A stretch of 64,000 nucleotides of DNA from Streptomyces sp. NBC_00576. Its GTDB lineage: Bacteria; Actinomycetota; Actinomycetes; Streptomycetales; Streptomycetaceae. Shown here piece by piece: positions 16,571 through 25,255 of this stretch. The stretch covers positions 7,750,001-7,814,000 of the forward strand of contig NZ_CP107780.1 of NCBI RefSeq assembly GCF_036345175.1. Direction: 5' to 3'. The notes beneath the pieces are model-generated. The model was not told where the DNA came from, did no database searches, and worked only from the letters and a program-made list of their open reading frames with translations. Position 1 is the first letter of the stretch. Every line of letters begins with the position of its first letter. The translations under genes were made by a program, and so were the position numbers.

Positions 16571-17521
16571 ATGAAGGCCGCTCAGATGACGAGTTACGGT
16601 GCACCGGACGTCCTGCGGATCAACGATGTCGACCGCCCCGCTCCCGATGTCGGCGAGGTCCTGGTGTCGGTCGAGGCGTCCAGCGTGAACGGACACGACG
16701 TGATCGTCCGCGCGGGGGAGTTGAAGATGGTGTCGGGGCGCCGCTTCCCGATCGGTGCGGGGCTGGACTTCGCGGGCGTCGTCGTCGAGACCGGCGCCGA
16801 TGTCGAGGGTTACCGGGCCGGGGACCGGGTGTGGGGCATGGTGCATCCCCGTCAGCGGCACACCACCGCGGGGGCGGCCGAGTACGTCGTGGTCCCCGCG
16901 GACCGGATCGCGCCCGCCCCGGCGGGCATCTCGCCGGTCGACGCGGCCTCCCTGGTCGTGGCGGGCGCCACGGCGCTGATCGCGCTGCGCGACAGCGTCC
17001 ACCTCGCGGGCGGGGAACGGGTACTCGTGCGGGGCGCGGCCGGCGGAGTCGGCACAGCCGCCGTGCAACTGGCACACGCGCTGGGCGGCCACGTCACCGC
17101 GCTGGCCCGGGACCGCGACGCCCAACTGCTCACGGACCTCGGTGCCGACGAAGTCCTCGACTACGGCTCCACCACCTCGGACCAGATCGGACCGTTCGAC
17201 GTCATCGTCGACACCGTCGGCTCGGAACTGCACTGCTACCGAAGCCGGTTGGCCAAGGGTGGTCGGATGGTGACCGTCGCCCTGTCGGCCGGCGCCCTGG
17301 CCGCGATCGCCGCGTCGAGCGTGTACGGCTCCCGCCGAATCCGCACCTTCAGTGCCAACCCGGACAGCGCCGTGCTGCGCGACCTGACCGACCACGTCAC
17401 GTCGAGTGCGCTACGCCCGGTGGTCCACAGCGTGTACCCGCTCGCGGACATCGCCGAAGCGCACGAAGCGTTCGAGCGTGGTGGCGTCGTGGGCAAGCAC
17501 GTGGTCGCGGTGTCCGCGTAG
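16571..17521 (+). CDS. NADP-dependent quinone-type oxidoreductase (MDR superfamily)
   Basis: A 316-aa medium-chain reductase of the zinc-free quinone oxidoreductase group. The N-terminal GroES-like part begins MKAAQMTSYGAPDVL. The nucleotide-binding segment VLVRGAAGGVGTAAVQLAHA lies near residue 155, and it ends VVGKHVVAVSA. No zinc-binding Cys pattern is present, as expected for this group. It likely reduces quinones or enones with NADPH. The upstream region is shared with the divergent XRE gene, its probable regulator. ATG 16571 is preceded by GGAAGGACAGC. Confidence 0.92.
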   Translation: MKAAQMTSYGAPDVLRINDVDRPAPDVGEVLVSVEASSVNGHDVIVRAGELKMVSGRRFPIGAGLDFAGVVVETGADVEGYRAGDRVWGMVHPRQRHTTAGAAEYVVVPADRIAPAPAGISPVDAASLVVAGATALIALRDSVHLAGGERVLVRGAAGGVGTAAVQLAHALGGHVTALARDRDAQLLTDLGADEVLDYGSTTSDQIGPFDVIVDTVGSELHCYRSRLAKGGRMVTVALSAGALAAIAASSVYGSRRIRTFSANPDSAVLRDLTDHVTSSALRPVVHSVYPLADIAEAHEAFERGGVVGKHVVAVSA

Positions 17522-17662
17522 CTCCGTCCTTCTCTTCGCCGCTGAATCCCGGTCGCCGTCCATCACCTGCACCCCGGCGTGCCGAGGTCAGCGGCTGTTC
17601 CACCCCGGTGTCCCATTCGGTCTGCGGCGGCGGGCTCCGCGACACCTACCGCGGGTAGGCTC

Positions 17663-17676
17663 TGCCTGATCAGGCA
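17663..17676. promoter_or_regulatory. 14-bp perfect palindrome upstream of the LacI gene
   Basis: TGCCTGATCAGGCA is a perfect palindrome 19 bp upstream of the LacI-family start codon. Its centre is GATC, not the CG of LacI-type operators, and it does not match the operators at 23477 and 23592. It could be an autoregulatory or unrelated site; function is not shown. Confidence 0.35.
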
Positions 17677-17695
17677 AAGTCGGCGGGGACGAGGC

Positions 17696-18760
17696 ATGGG
17701 CGGGGTCGAGAAGACGCGGGGTGGCGGGGCCGAGCGGGCGACCTCGCGGGATGTCGCCCGGCTTGCCGGGGTGTCGCACACGGCCGTGTCCTTCGTCTTC
17801 AACGGGCGCGCCCAGGGCAACCTCTCCACCGAGACGCAGGAGAAGATCCGCAAGGCGGCCGAACAGCTCGGCTACCGGCCGAACGCGGTCGCCCGTGGCC
17901 TGCGCCGGCGTCGTACCGCCGTGATCGGTCTGGTCACGGACGAGATCGCCACCTCGCCGTTCGCCGGGCGGCTGCTGCGCGGGGCCATGGACATGGCGTG
18001 GAGCAGTGAGCACCTGGTGCTCACCGTCGACTCCCGGCAGGACCCGGTCGCCGAGGACGCGGCTGTCGCCGAACTGCTCGACCGGAGGGTCGACGGGATC
18101 ATCTACGCCGCACTGTCGTTGCGCCGCGCCCGAGTCCCGGAAGGGCTGCACCACACGTTCGCCGTGCTCGCCAACTGTCTCCCCGAGGACGGCTCCCTGC
18201 CGGCCGTCATCCCCGCCGAGCGGGCCGGTGGCCGCAGCGCCGCGCGTGTCCTTCTCGACGCGGGCCACCGCCGGGTCGCCCTGGTGGGCGGTCTGGACGA
18301 CATCGCGACCACGGAACGGCTGCGCGGCTTCCGGGACGCGCTGCGGACGGTGGGGCTGACCGCAGAGAAGGACTGGATCGTGCGGACGGGAGGGGAGATC
18401 TCCGCCGGGTACCAGGGCGCGCTGCGGCTGCTGGACGGTGTTCCCGCCCACCGGCGGCCCACGGGGATCGTCTGTTACAACGACCGGGTCGCCGCGGGCG
18501 TCCTGCACGGCGCCGCGCGCCTGGGCCTCGACGTGCCCGCCGAGCTGTCCGTCGTCGGCTATGACGACCAGGAACACATGGCGGCTTTCCTCAGCCCGCC
18601 CCTCACCACGGTCGCTCTGCCCCATCGCGCGATGGGAGAGACGGCCGTCCGCCTGCTCCTGGACGCCATCGACAGCGGGACCGCGCCGCCGCTCACCACC
18701 CGGCGGCTGGAGTGCCCCGTCGTCACGCGGGGTTCGGTGGGACCAGCTCCCAGCCCGTGA
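17696..18760 (+). CDS. LacI-family regulator of the fructan cluster
   Basis: A 354-aa LacI/GalR-type regulator. The HTH at about residues 13-65 reads TSRDVARLAGVSHTAVSFVF with NLSTETQEKIRKAAEQLGYR, then the hinge RPNAVARGLRRRRT. The periplasmic-binding-like effector domain follows (AVIGLVTDEIATSPFAGRLL; GYDDQEHMAAFLSPPLTTV near the end). I chose ATG 17696 because it follows GGGGACGAGG and starts just ahead of the HTH. It is convergent with the cytoplasmic GH32 gene, and their 3' ends overlap by 38 bp. It should bind the CG-centred operators at 23477 and 23592. The effector is likely a fructo-sugar, by context. Confidence 0.92.
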   Translation: MGGVEKTRGGGAERATSRDVARLAGVSHTAVSFVFNGRAQGNLSTETQEKIRKAAEQLGYRPNAVARGLRRRRTAVIGLVTDEIATSPFAGRLLRGAMDMAWSSEHLVLTVDSRQDPVAEDAAVAELLDRRVDGIIYAALSLRRARVPEGLHHTFAVLANCLPEDGSLPAVIPAERAGGRSAARVLLDAGHRRVALVGGLDDIATTERLRGFRDALRTVGLTAEKDWIVRTGGEISAGYQGALRLLDGVPAHRRPTGIVCYNDRVAAGVLHGAARLGLDVPAELSVVGYDDQEHMAAFLSPPLTTVALPHRAMGETAVRLLLDAIDSGTAPPLTTRRLECPVVTRGSVGPAPSP

Positions 18761-20135
18761 CCTCGACGTCCGTCCCCGACACGGTCAGCTCCGCGATGTC
18801 GTCGCCGCGTCGGTACACCCGTTCCGTGGCCGTCGCCCGGTCACCCGCGAACAGTTCCAGCAGAGAGCCGTCCACGAGGATCCGTACGGTGAGGGTCTCG
18901 CCCGGCGGGGTCGGCAGGACCAGGGGGGCCGTGCCGTCCGGGCGGGAGCGCGGCCAGGCCGTGCGGTCCAGGGTCACCGTGCCGGACGCCGGGTCGAGTC
19001 GCACGGTCAGTTCGGCCCCGGACGCGGCCCGCAGCAGACTCACGGTCGCCGCTGAACGGGCGGTCACCAGCAGGTCGTACGCGAGGGGGAGTGGTTGGTG
19101 ATGAGGTCTTGGTGCGGCCGTGAACGGGACGGCCGCACGCAGTAGTTCGAGCTCCGGAGCCGGTACGACCCGTAGCGTGCCGTCCTCGTGGGTGTCCATC
19201 ACCCGGGGTGCTGTGAGGACGCCGGACCAGCCCGCGCGGTCCACCTCCTCGGGCGGGCGGGACTCCCAGGACCAGCCCCAGAGCAGGGCGCGGCCGGACT
19301 CCGTGTCCTGGAGGACGGACGGGGCGTAGAAGTCACGGCCGAGGTCCAGCGGGCCGCCGCCCGTACCGGCCGCGAACCTCGGTCCACCGTCCGCCCGCTC
19401 CACCAGACGGCCCGTGACGTACGCGGTGCTCAGCGGGTCGCCGTCCCACAGGGCCACCGCCAGCACCCAGTCGCCCCCGGGGGTCGCCCACAACTGCGGG
19501 CACTCCCAGCCGATCGCCCGCTTGCCGAAGGCGCGGGCCGCCGCCGGGTCCCGGCCGTCCAGCAGGACCCCGGCGAACCGCCAGTCGTACAGGTCCTCAC
19601 AGTCGTACACCAGGACGGACGGGGTGCCGTCGGCGTGGCCGGCGCCCATCAGCGCCCAGCGGCGTCCGGCGAAGCGGAAGACGAAAGGGTCCCGGAACAT
19701 CGTCACGTCCAGGCCGGGTGGTGGGCCGGCGACCACCGGCACCGGCAGTTGCTTCCACTTCTGGAGGCCGTCGTCCTCGGCGACGGCGAGACAGATCGCG
19801 CTCAGGCCCTGGTGGTCGTGGTCGATCCCGGAGTACACCGCCGTCGGTACACCGCCGTCGTCCACCACGCAGCCGGACCAGCAGCCCGCCTCGTCCGGGC
19901 CGTCGGGCGTGGGGCGCAGGGCGATCCCGTGGTCGTCCCAGTGGGCGAGGTCGGGGCTGGAGGCGTGGCCCCAGTGGACGTTCGTGTGCACGGGGGCGTC
20001 GGGGTTGTGCTGGTAGAAGAGGTGGTATCGATCGCCCCAGCGGAACGGGCCGTTCGGGTCGTTCATCCAGTTGGCCGGCGGGCGGACCCTGAATCGCGGC
20101 CTGTTGGCGTCGGTCGACCGGCTCACGGAACTCAA
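18723..20135 (-). CDS. Cytoplasmic GH32 beta-fructosidase
   Basis: A 470-aa glycoside hydrolase family 32 enzyme with all three acidic motifs: WMNDPNGP near residue 20 (nucleophile Asp), MFRDPFVF near 150 (transition-state Asp) and WECPQLW near 205 (acid/base Glu). A C-terminal beta-sandwich follows, with VRILVDGSLLELFAGD. There is no signal peptide, so it should hydrolyse imported sucrose or fructo-oligosaccharides. A TTG at 20135, 7 nt after AGGAG, overlaps the permease stop as TTGA and was chosen; a GTG at 20126 is the alternative. Last gene of the importer operon. Confidence 0.93.
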   Translation of the reverse strand: MSSVSRSTDANRPRFRVRPPANWMNDPNGPFRWGDRYHLFYQHNPDAPVHTNVHWGHASSPDLAHWDDHGIALRPTPDGPDEAGCWSGCVVDDGGVPTAVYSGIDHDHQGLSAICLAVAEDDGLQKWKQLPVPVVAGPPPGLDVTMFRDPFVFRFAGRRWALMGAGHADGTPSVLVYDCEDLYDWRFAGVLLDGRDPAAARAFGKRAIGWECPQLWATPGGDWVLAVALWDGDPLSTAYVTGRLVERADGGPRFAAGTGGGPLDLGRDFYAPSVLQDTESGRALLWGWSWESRPPEEVDRAGWSGVLTAPRVMDTHEDGTLRVVPAPELELLRAAVPFTAAPRPHHQPLPLAYDLLVTARSAATVSLLRAASGAELTVRLDPASGTVTLDRTAWPRSRPDGTAPLVLPTPPGETLTVRILVDGSLLELFAGDRATATERVYRRGDDIAELTVSGTDVEVTGWELVPPNPA

Positions 20136-21043
20136 CGATTGACTCCTGCGGATGTGATGCCCTCGCGCAGAGGGCGCTGGCCGACGACGAACACGACGAC
20201 GGCGGGAATCATGGAGAGGACGACTCCGGCGAGGACGACGGAGATCGAGCCGGTGCCGAGGTTGCCCTGGAGGGAGACCAGGCCCAGGGGCAGCGTGAGG
20301 TTCTCGGTGGAGGTTTCGAGGATCAGCGGCCGGAAGAACTCGTTCCAGTGGTAGTTGAAGGCCAGCACGCCGACGATGGCGAGACCGGGGGCCGCCAAGG
20401 GGGCGTACACCGACCGGAAGACGCGCCACGGACCCGCGCCGTCGATCATCGCCGCCTCGCCCAGGTCCTTCGGCATGCCCAGGAAGTACTGGCGCATCAG
20501 GAAGGTGCCGAAGGCCGTCGGGAAGGCCGGGACGATGAGGCCGAGCAGGGTGTCGGTCATGCCCATCGTCTTCAGTTCCAGGAAGACCGGGACCATCGTG
20601 ACCTGCAACGGCACCATCATCGTGGCCAGGACCAGCGCGAACAGCGGCTTCTTGAAGCGGAATTCGAGGCGGGCGAAGGCATAGCCCGCCAGGCCCGCGG
20701 TGATCATCTGGCCGGCCGCGATCAGCGCGGTCACCAGGGTGGAGTTCAGTGCGTACAGCCAGACGTCGATCTGGTCGAAGACCCCGCGGTAGGCGTCGAC
20801 GGTGGGGTCCGTGGGGATGATCTTCGGCGGCAGGTCGAAGGACTCCGCCGGCGTGCGCAGTGACGTCGACACCGTCCAGATGACCGGGCCGAGCGTCAAC
20901 AGGGCGCACAGCGCCAGGCCTGCGATCCGGCCCCAGGGCGCCAGGCCGTGCCGTACGCGTGACGCGGTGGGGCTCGTGCGGGGACCCGGCATCGGACCCG
21001 ATGCCGGACCCGTTACCGAACCCGAGAGGGTACTCGTACTCAT
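20132..21043 (-). CDS. Carbohydrate ABC transporter permease (MalG type), fructan cluster
   Basis: A 303-aa permease with a 40-residue Ser/Pro-rich N terminus, six predicted helices (first: IAGLALCALLTLGPVIWTVS) and the EAA loop DLGEAAMIDGAGPWRVFRSV. It pairs with the permease at 21058 and the binding protein at 22059. No ATPase subunit is encoded in the cluster; MsiK-like sharing is the usual Streptomyces arrangement. It lies 14 bp after the partner gene and overlaps the GH32 gene by 4 bp. Confidence 0.93.
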   Translation of the reverse strand: MSTSTLSGSVTGPASGPMPGPRTSPTASRVRHGLAPWGRIAGLALCALLTLGPVIWTVSTSLRTPAESFDLPPKIIPTDPTVDAYRGVFDQIDVWLYALNSTLVTALIAAGQMITAGLAGYAFARLEFRFKKPLFALVLATMMVPLQVTMVPVFLELKTMGMTDTLLGLIVPAFPTAFGTFLMRQYFLGMPKDLGEAAMIDGAGPWRVFRSVYAPLAAPGLAIVGVLAFNYHWNEFFRPLILETSTENLTLPLGLVSLQGNLGTGSISVVLAGVVLSMIPAVVVFVVGQRPLREGITSAGVNR

Positions 21044-21057
21044 CTGACTCACCCGGC

Positions 21058-22062
21058 TCACTGGTAGTGGACGTAACGCCGGCTGAGCCGGAACTGGAGT
21101 GCGGTGACCGCCATGATCAGGGCGAAGAGCAGGACGCCCACGGCGGACGCCTCGCCGAAGCGGAGCTGCTCGAAGGCCGTCTCGTAGATGACCATCACGA
21201 CCGTGCGCGTCGAGTCGCCGGGACCGCCCGCCGTGAGGACGTACGGCTGCTCGAAGACCTGGAGAGCGTTGATGATGCCGACCACGGACGCCACCAGCAG
21301 CGTGGGCGACAGCAGCGGCAGGGTGATGGCGAGGTGTTTGCGCACCCCGCTCGCGCCGTCCAGCGAAGCCGCCTCGTGCACCTCTTTCGGGATGTTGTTC
21401 AGGCCGCCGACGAACAGCAGGAACGAGAAGCCGAACTGCTGCCAGACGTACGCCAGGACCACGGCCGCCATCGCCCCGTTCTCCGAGGTCAGCCAGGGGA
21501 CCGAGGGGATACCGACCGTGCCGAGGAGCCAGTTCACGGGGCCGAAGTCCTGGTTGAACAGGTACTTCATCACCACCGAGATGGACGCGGCGGACAGTAC
21601 CAGCGGGAAGAAGAACGCCGAACGGAACACGGACCGCAGCCACTTGGGCATCCGGCCGTTCACCGCGATCGCCAGCACGAGCGCGATCAGCAACTGGAGT
21701 GCCACCGCGAGCACCATGAAGACGAGCGTGTTGCGGAAGGAGACGAGGACCGTCGAATCGGTCAGGATCTCCCGGTAGTTGGCCGCTCCGGCCCACCGCG
21801 GGTCGTCGATCACGTCCCACTGGAAGAAGCTGAGGACGACCGAGCCGACGATCGGTACGACCGTGAAGACGACGATGCCGACGACGGTGGGCGCGAGAAA
21901 CAGTACGGCGAGGAGGCGGGTGCCCCGGGTGCGGATGGTGGTGGCGGCCGTGGACTCGGATGCCTTACGGGTCGGACCGGTCCCGCGGTTCCCGCGGTTC
22001 CTGCGGCTCCTGCGGGTGCGGGCGGGCTCCGGCCCCACGGGCCTGATCTCGGTGTTCGTCAC
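21058..22062 (-). CDS. Sugar ABC transporter permease (MalF type), fructan cluster
   Basis: A 334-aa permease. A basic N terminus with Arg/Asn/Gly repeats (about residues 15-45) precedes six predicted helices; the first begins LLAVLFLAPTVVGIVVFTVV. The EAA loop is EVHEAASLDGASGVRKHLAI. Its ATG overlaps the stop of the solute-binding protein gene (ATGA, 22059-22062). The role is import of fructo-oligosaccharides, inferred from the two flanking GH32 genes. Confidence 0.93.
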   Translation of the reverse strand: MTNTEIRPVGPEPARTRRSRRNRGNRGTGPTRKASESTAATTIRTRGTRLLAVLFLAPTVVGIVVFTVVPIVGSVVLSFFQWDVIDDPRWAGAANYREILTDSTVLVSFRNTLVFMVLAVALQLLIALVLAIAVNGRMPKWLRSVFRSAFFFPLVLSAASISVVMKYLFNQDFGPVNWLLGTVGIPSVPWLTSENGAMAAVVLAYVWQQFGFSFLLFVGGLNNIPKEVHEAASLDGASGVRKHLAITLPLLSPTLLVASVVGIINALQVFEQPYVLTAGGPGDSTRTVVMVIYETAFEQLRFGEASAVGVLLFALIMAVTALQFRLSRRYVHYQ

Positions 22063-23468
22063 ACTTCACGCTCCATGGCCTTCTCCAGGTCCCCCTGCAG
22101 CCGGCGCAGCGCGGGACGCACCGCGCCGGGGCTCGCAAGGGCGGTTCCGGTGTGCTTGATCAGCAGCTGCTCGACCTCGTTGACCTGCGGAGGGGCCGGG
22201 ATCGGGCCGGTGGTGGGGATCTTGTCGAGGGTGTCGTAGAAGACCTGCCAGTGGGCCGGTCCTGTCTCCCGGTAGCGGGCCTCGTCGACCATGGAGCGGC
22301 GGGCCGGAGTGGTCTGGTTGGCCGCGAAGAGCTGGGTCATCACGTCCTTGCGGGCGGTGTACTTGATGAACTCCCAGGCCTCGTCCCGCATCTTCGACGT
22401 GCGCAGCATCGCGTAGCCGGCGGCGCCGAACTGGTGACGCCGGGTGCGCCGGCGCGGGAAGTACCGCACGTCGTAGTCGGCCGGTTTCATGCCCGCCTCA
22501 TGCAGGCCGCCCGCCCAGAACCCGCCCGCGGGCGTGACACCGACGCGGCCGGTGGAGAAGACGCCGACGAGGTTGCGGCCGTCGCCGCCCTCCGGCCGGG
22601 TGCACAGGTCCTCCTGGATGAGGGAGGAGAGGTAGTCGTAGACCTCCGCGACGCGGTCGGAGTCGGCCAGGGGTGTCGTCCACCGGTAGCCGCCGCCCCG
22701 GCCGCGCCGCTGTGCCTCGGGATAGAAGGAGTTCCAGAGCCAGTCGCCGCCGGGGGCCTTGGACTCGGTGAGGAGGTTGGTGTCGTTGGCGAAGAGCCAG
22801 GGGACCACTCCGCCCCACAGCCGGTTGGTCCAGAAGTACGGGGTGAACCGGTCGCCGTTGCTGCGTTTCATCGCCCGCAGCAGCGTGGTGAAGTCGTCGT
22901 GGGTCCAGTCGTCGTCGGGGAGGTCGGCACCCGCGCGTTCGAGGACCCGGCTGTTGAGATACATGTCGGCCGCGTTGAACTCGACCGGCAGCTGGTGGAG
23001 GCTCCCCTCGTACATCATCGACTCGACCAGCGAGGGATGGACGTCGGCGAAGTACGTGCGCAGCTCGGCCGCGTCCCGCTTCGCCCACCTGTCCAGCGGT
23101 ACGCCGAGGCGCTGGGCGAAGAGCTGCACGCCCTCGGTGGCGACGTACACGAGGTCGGGTGCCGTGCCCGCGGCGATCTGGGTGAGGATCTTGGAGAAGA
23201 AGTCCGACCAGTCGTAGGCCTGTACGGGGTTGATGCGGATCCTGATGTCGGGGTGGACCTCGCGGAATCCGTCGCGCAGGGCGCGCTGCGCCTCGGGGTT
23301 GAAGGCGGAGCCCAGGGTGGCGACGACGAGCGAGCCGTCGTCGCGGCCGGGGATGTCGGCGGCGGTGAGGCGGTCCCAGCCGGCCGCGACACCGGCGAGA
23401 GCGGCGGCTCCGGCGCCGTACGCGCCGTAGCGCATCAGGGCCCGTCGGGAGAGGAGCGAGTCGGTCAT
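22059..23468 (-). CDS. Tat-type solute-binding protein of the fructan importer
   Basis: A 469-aa family 1 binding protein. The N terminus SRRALMRYG is a twin-arginine motif, followed by a short hydrophobic stretch (AGAAALAGVAAG) without a lipobox Cys, so it looks Tat-exported rather than a standard lipoprotein. The mature sequence has VVATLGSAFNPEAQRALRDG and later LNSRVLERAGADLP, normal for CUT1 binding proteins. First gene of a four-gene operon (binding protein, two permeases, GH32). A LacI-type operator lies 9 bp upstream of its ATG. Confidence 0.9.
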   Translation of the reverse strand: MTDSLLSRRALMRYGAYGAGAAALAGVAAGWDRLTAADIPGRDDGSLVVATLGSAFNPEAQRALRDGFREVHPDIRIRINPVQAYDWSDFFSKILTQIAAGTAPDLVYVATEGVQLFAQRLGVPLDRWAKRDAAELRTYFADVHPSLVESMMYEGSLHQLPVEFNAADMYLNSRVLERAGADLPDDDWTHDDFTTLLRAMKRSNGDRFTPYFWTNRLWGGVVPWLFANDTNLLTESKAPGGDWLWNSFYPEAQRRGRGGGYRWTTPLADSDRVAEVYDYLSSLIQEDLCTRPEGGDGRNLVGVFSTGRVGVTPAGGFWAGGLHEAGMKPADYDVRYFPRRRTRRHQFGAAGYAMLRTSKMRDEAWEFIKYTARKDVMTQLFAANQTTPARRSMVDEARYRETGPAHWQVFYDTLDKIPTTGPIPAPPQVNEVEQLLIKHTGTALASPGAVRPALRRLQGDLEKAMEREV

Positions 23469-23476
23469 CGGCGAGC

Positions 23477-23490
23477 CTAACTCGTGTTAG
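23477..23490 (-). promoter_or_regulatory. LacI-type operator ahead of the fructan importer operon
   Basis: CTAACTCGTGTTAG has arms CTAAC/GTTAG around a CG centre, the layout typical of LacI-family operators. It sits 9 bp upstream of the binding-protein start codon, so a bound repressor would block transcription or elongation at the very 5' end. Its complementary strand shares ACGAGTTAG with the site at 23592. Confidence 0.65.
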
Positions 23491-23586
23491 CCGAAGTTGG
23501 ATTCCACGATGATGAGAACCCCGCTGCGGCTCTGTCAAGGGATGTGCGCGGATGGGAAGTTACCGAATCAGCCGGTGCGCGAGGGC

Positions 23587-23614
23587 TTGACCTTTAACGA
23601 GTTAGGTATACGGT
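23587..23614 (+). promoter_or_regulatory. Promoter and LacI-type operator ahead of secreted GH32
   Basis: TTGACC (23587-23592) and TACGGT (23609-23614) are 16 bp apart, facing the secreted fructanase gene. Between them is CTTTAACGAGTTAG (23592-23605), with a CG centre and the same GTTAG half-site as the operator at 23477; the other half is degenerate. The match suggests that one regulator controls both divergent units. Confidence 0.6.
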
Positions 23615-23668
23615 TCCGGTCCACATGAGCCGCGTCCCGACGACGACGTCGGGGAAGGGAGCCGCACG

Positions 23669-25255
23669 ATGCGTGGCATGAAGAGGAGTTCGCTCGGCCC
23701 GGGGGAGACACTGTCCAGGCGGTCGCTGCTGACGGCCTCGGCCGTCGGCGCCGCCGGTGTTCTGCTGCCGGACGTCGTGAGACCGGCGGTGGCGGTGCCC
23801 CGCGAGGCGACGGCCGCGTGCGCGGGCAGCTACCGCGCCGCGTACCACTTCACGGTCCCCGACCAGTGGATGAACGACCCGCAGCGCCCGGTCTGGATCG
23901 ACGGCGAGTACCACTGCTACTACCTCTACAACCCCGACTACTCGACGGGCGGCACGACGGCCGGTACCACCTGGCGCCTGGCCACCAGCACCGACCTCGT
24001 CTCCTTCACCGACCGGGGCATCGCCGTGCCGAAGGACACGACGCCCAACGGCGATGTCTGGTCCGGCTCGGCGGTGGTCGACACGGACGACACGGCGGGC
24101 TTCGGCGCGGGTGCGGTGATCGTCATCGCCACCATGGCGCCCGACGAGGTCACCCAGGCCCAGTACCTGTACTACTCGACGGACGACGGCCGCACCTTCA
24201 CGAACCACGGCACCGACCCGGTCCTCCCCAACCCCGGCGTACGGGACTTCCGCGACCCCAAGGTGATCCGCGACGAGGAGCACGGGCGGTGGGTGATGAC
24301 GCTTGCCGAGAACGACAAAGTCGGCTTCTACCACTCCACCGACCTCAAGGCGTGGACGTACGTCGGCGGCTTCATCAAGGGCGGCATCGGCGTCCTGGAG
24401 TGCCCCGACCTGTTCCGCATCAGGGCGGACGACGGGACCCGGAAGTGGGTGCTGGGCGTCAGCGCCAACGGCAAGGGCTCCGGGCTGCCGAGCACGTTCG
24501 CGTACTGGACGGGTTCCTTCGACGGTACGACCTTCACCGCCGACGCGTCCGATCCCCAGTGGCTGGACCACGGCTGGGACTGGTACGCGGCGGTCACCTT
24601 CGACAAACGTGACGCGAGCGGGGTCCTGGACCCTGACGCGCGGTATGCGATCGGCTGGATGAACCACTGGGACTACGCGAACACCACGCCCACCATCGAG
24701 TGCGACGGCTTCAACGGTACCGACTCGATCGTCCGCGAGGTACGACTGAAGCACGCGTCGGGTACGTATTACCTGGCGTCCCAGCCGGTGGCGGCCCTGG
24801 ACGACCATGTGTCGCGCACGGTGGACCTCGGTGACATCGCGGTCGACGGCACCCGACCGCTCGACTACACGGGTACCGCGTACGAGCTGACCTGTGAGAT
24901 CACCTGGGACCAACTGGTGGGCGCAGGCCTCCAGTTGAGGCGGTCGTCGGACGGTGGGCGGCACATCGACGCGGGAGTCTACGGCGACTACGCCTTCGTC
25001 AACCGCGGTTACACCGTGAGCCCCTGCACCTCCGGCCGCTGGCAGGAGAGCCGCACGCCGTTCGACCTGTCCGCCGGCACGGTCCGCCTGCGGATCCTCG
25101 TCGACCGTACATCCGTCGAGATGTTCGTCGGCGACGGCCGGTACGTGCACTCGACCGAGGCCTTCCCCGACCCGTCCGACACCGCACTGGCACTGTTCAC
25201 GATCGACGGGCAGGCGGTGTTCCGGAACGTGGTGATCCGGGAGTTCACGGTCTGA
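23669..25255 (+). CDS. Tat-secreted GH32 fructanase (levanase/inulinase-like)
   Basis: A 528-aa secreted family 32 hydrolase. The signal has SRRSLLTASAVG (twin-arginine) and cleavage near residue 43. Catalytic motifs are WMNDPQRP (about 67-74, nucleophile Asp), FRDPKVIRD (about 191) and LECPDLF (about 244, acid/base Glu). A C-terminal beta-sandwich follows (LRILVDRTSVEMFVGD). The motif WMNDPQRP differs from the common WMNDPNG and occurs in levanase-type enzymes. It should cut levan or inulin outside the cell and feed the importer. Start ATG 23669 follows GGGAG. Confidence 0.92.
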   Translation: MRGMKRSSLGPGETLSRRSLLTASAVGAAGVLLPDVVRPAVAVPREATAACAGSYRAAYHFTVPDQWMNDPQRPVWIDGEYHCYYLYNPDYSTGGTTAGTTWRLATSTDLVSFTDRGIAVPKDTTPNGDVWSGSAVVDTDDTAGFGAGAVIVIATMAPDEVTQAQYLYYSTDDGRTFTNHGTDPVLPNPGVRDFRDPKVIRDEEHGRWVMTLAENDKVGFYHSTDLKAWTYVGGFIKGGIGVLECPDLFRIRADDGTRKWVLGVSANGKGSGLPSTFAYWTGSFDGTTFTADASDPQWLDHGWDWYAAVTFDKRDASGVLDPDARYAIGWMNHWDYANTTPTIECDGFNGTDSIVREVRLKHASGTYYLASQPVAALDDHVSRTVDLGDIAVDGTRPLDYTGTAYELTCEITWDQLVGAGLQLRRSSDGGRHIDAGVYGDYAFVNRGYTVSPCTSGRWQESRTPFDLSAGTVRLRILVDRTSVEMFVGDGRYVHSTEAFPDPSDTALALFTIDGQAVFRNVVIREFTV

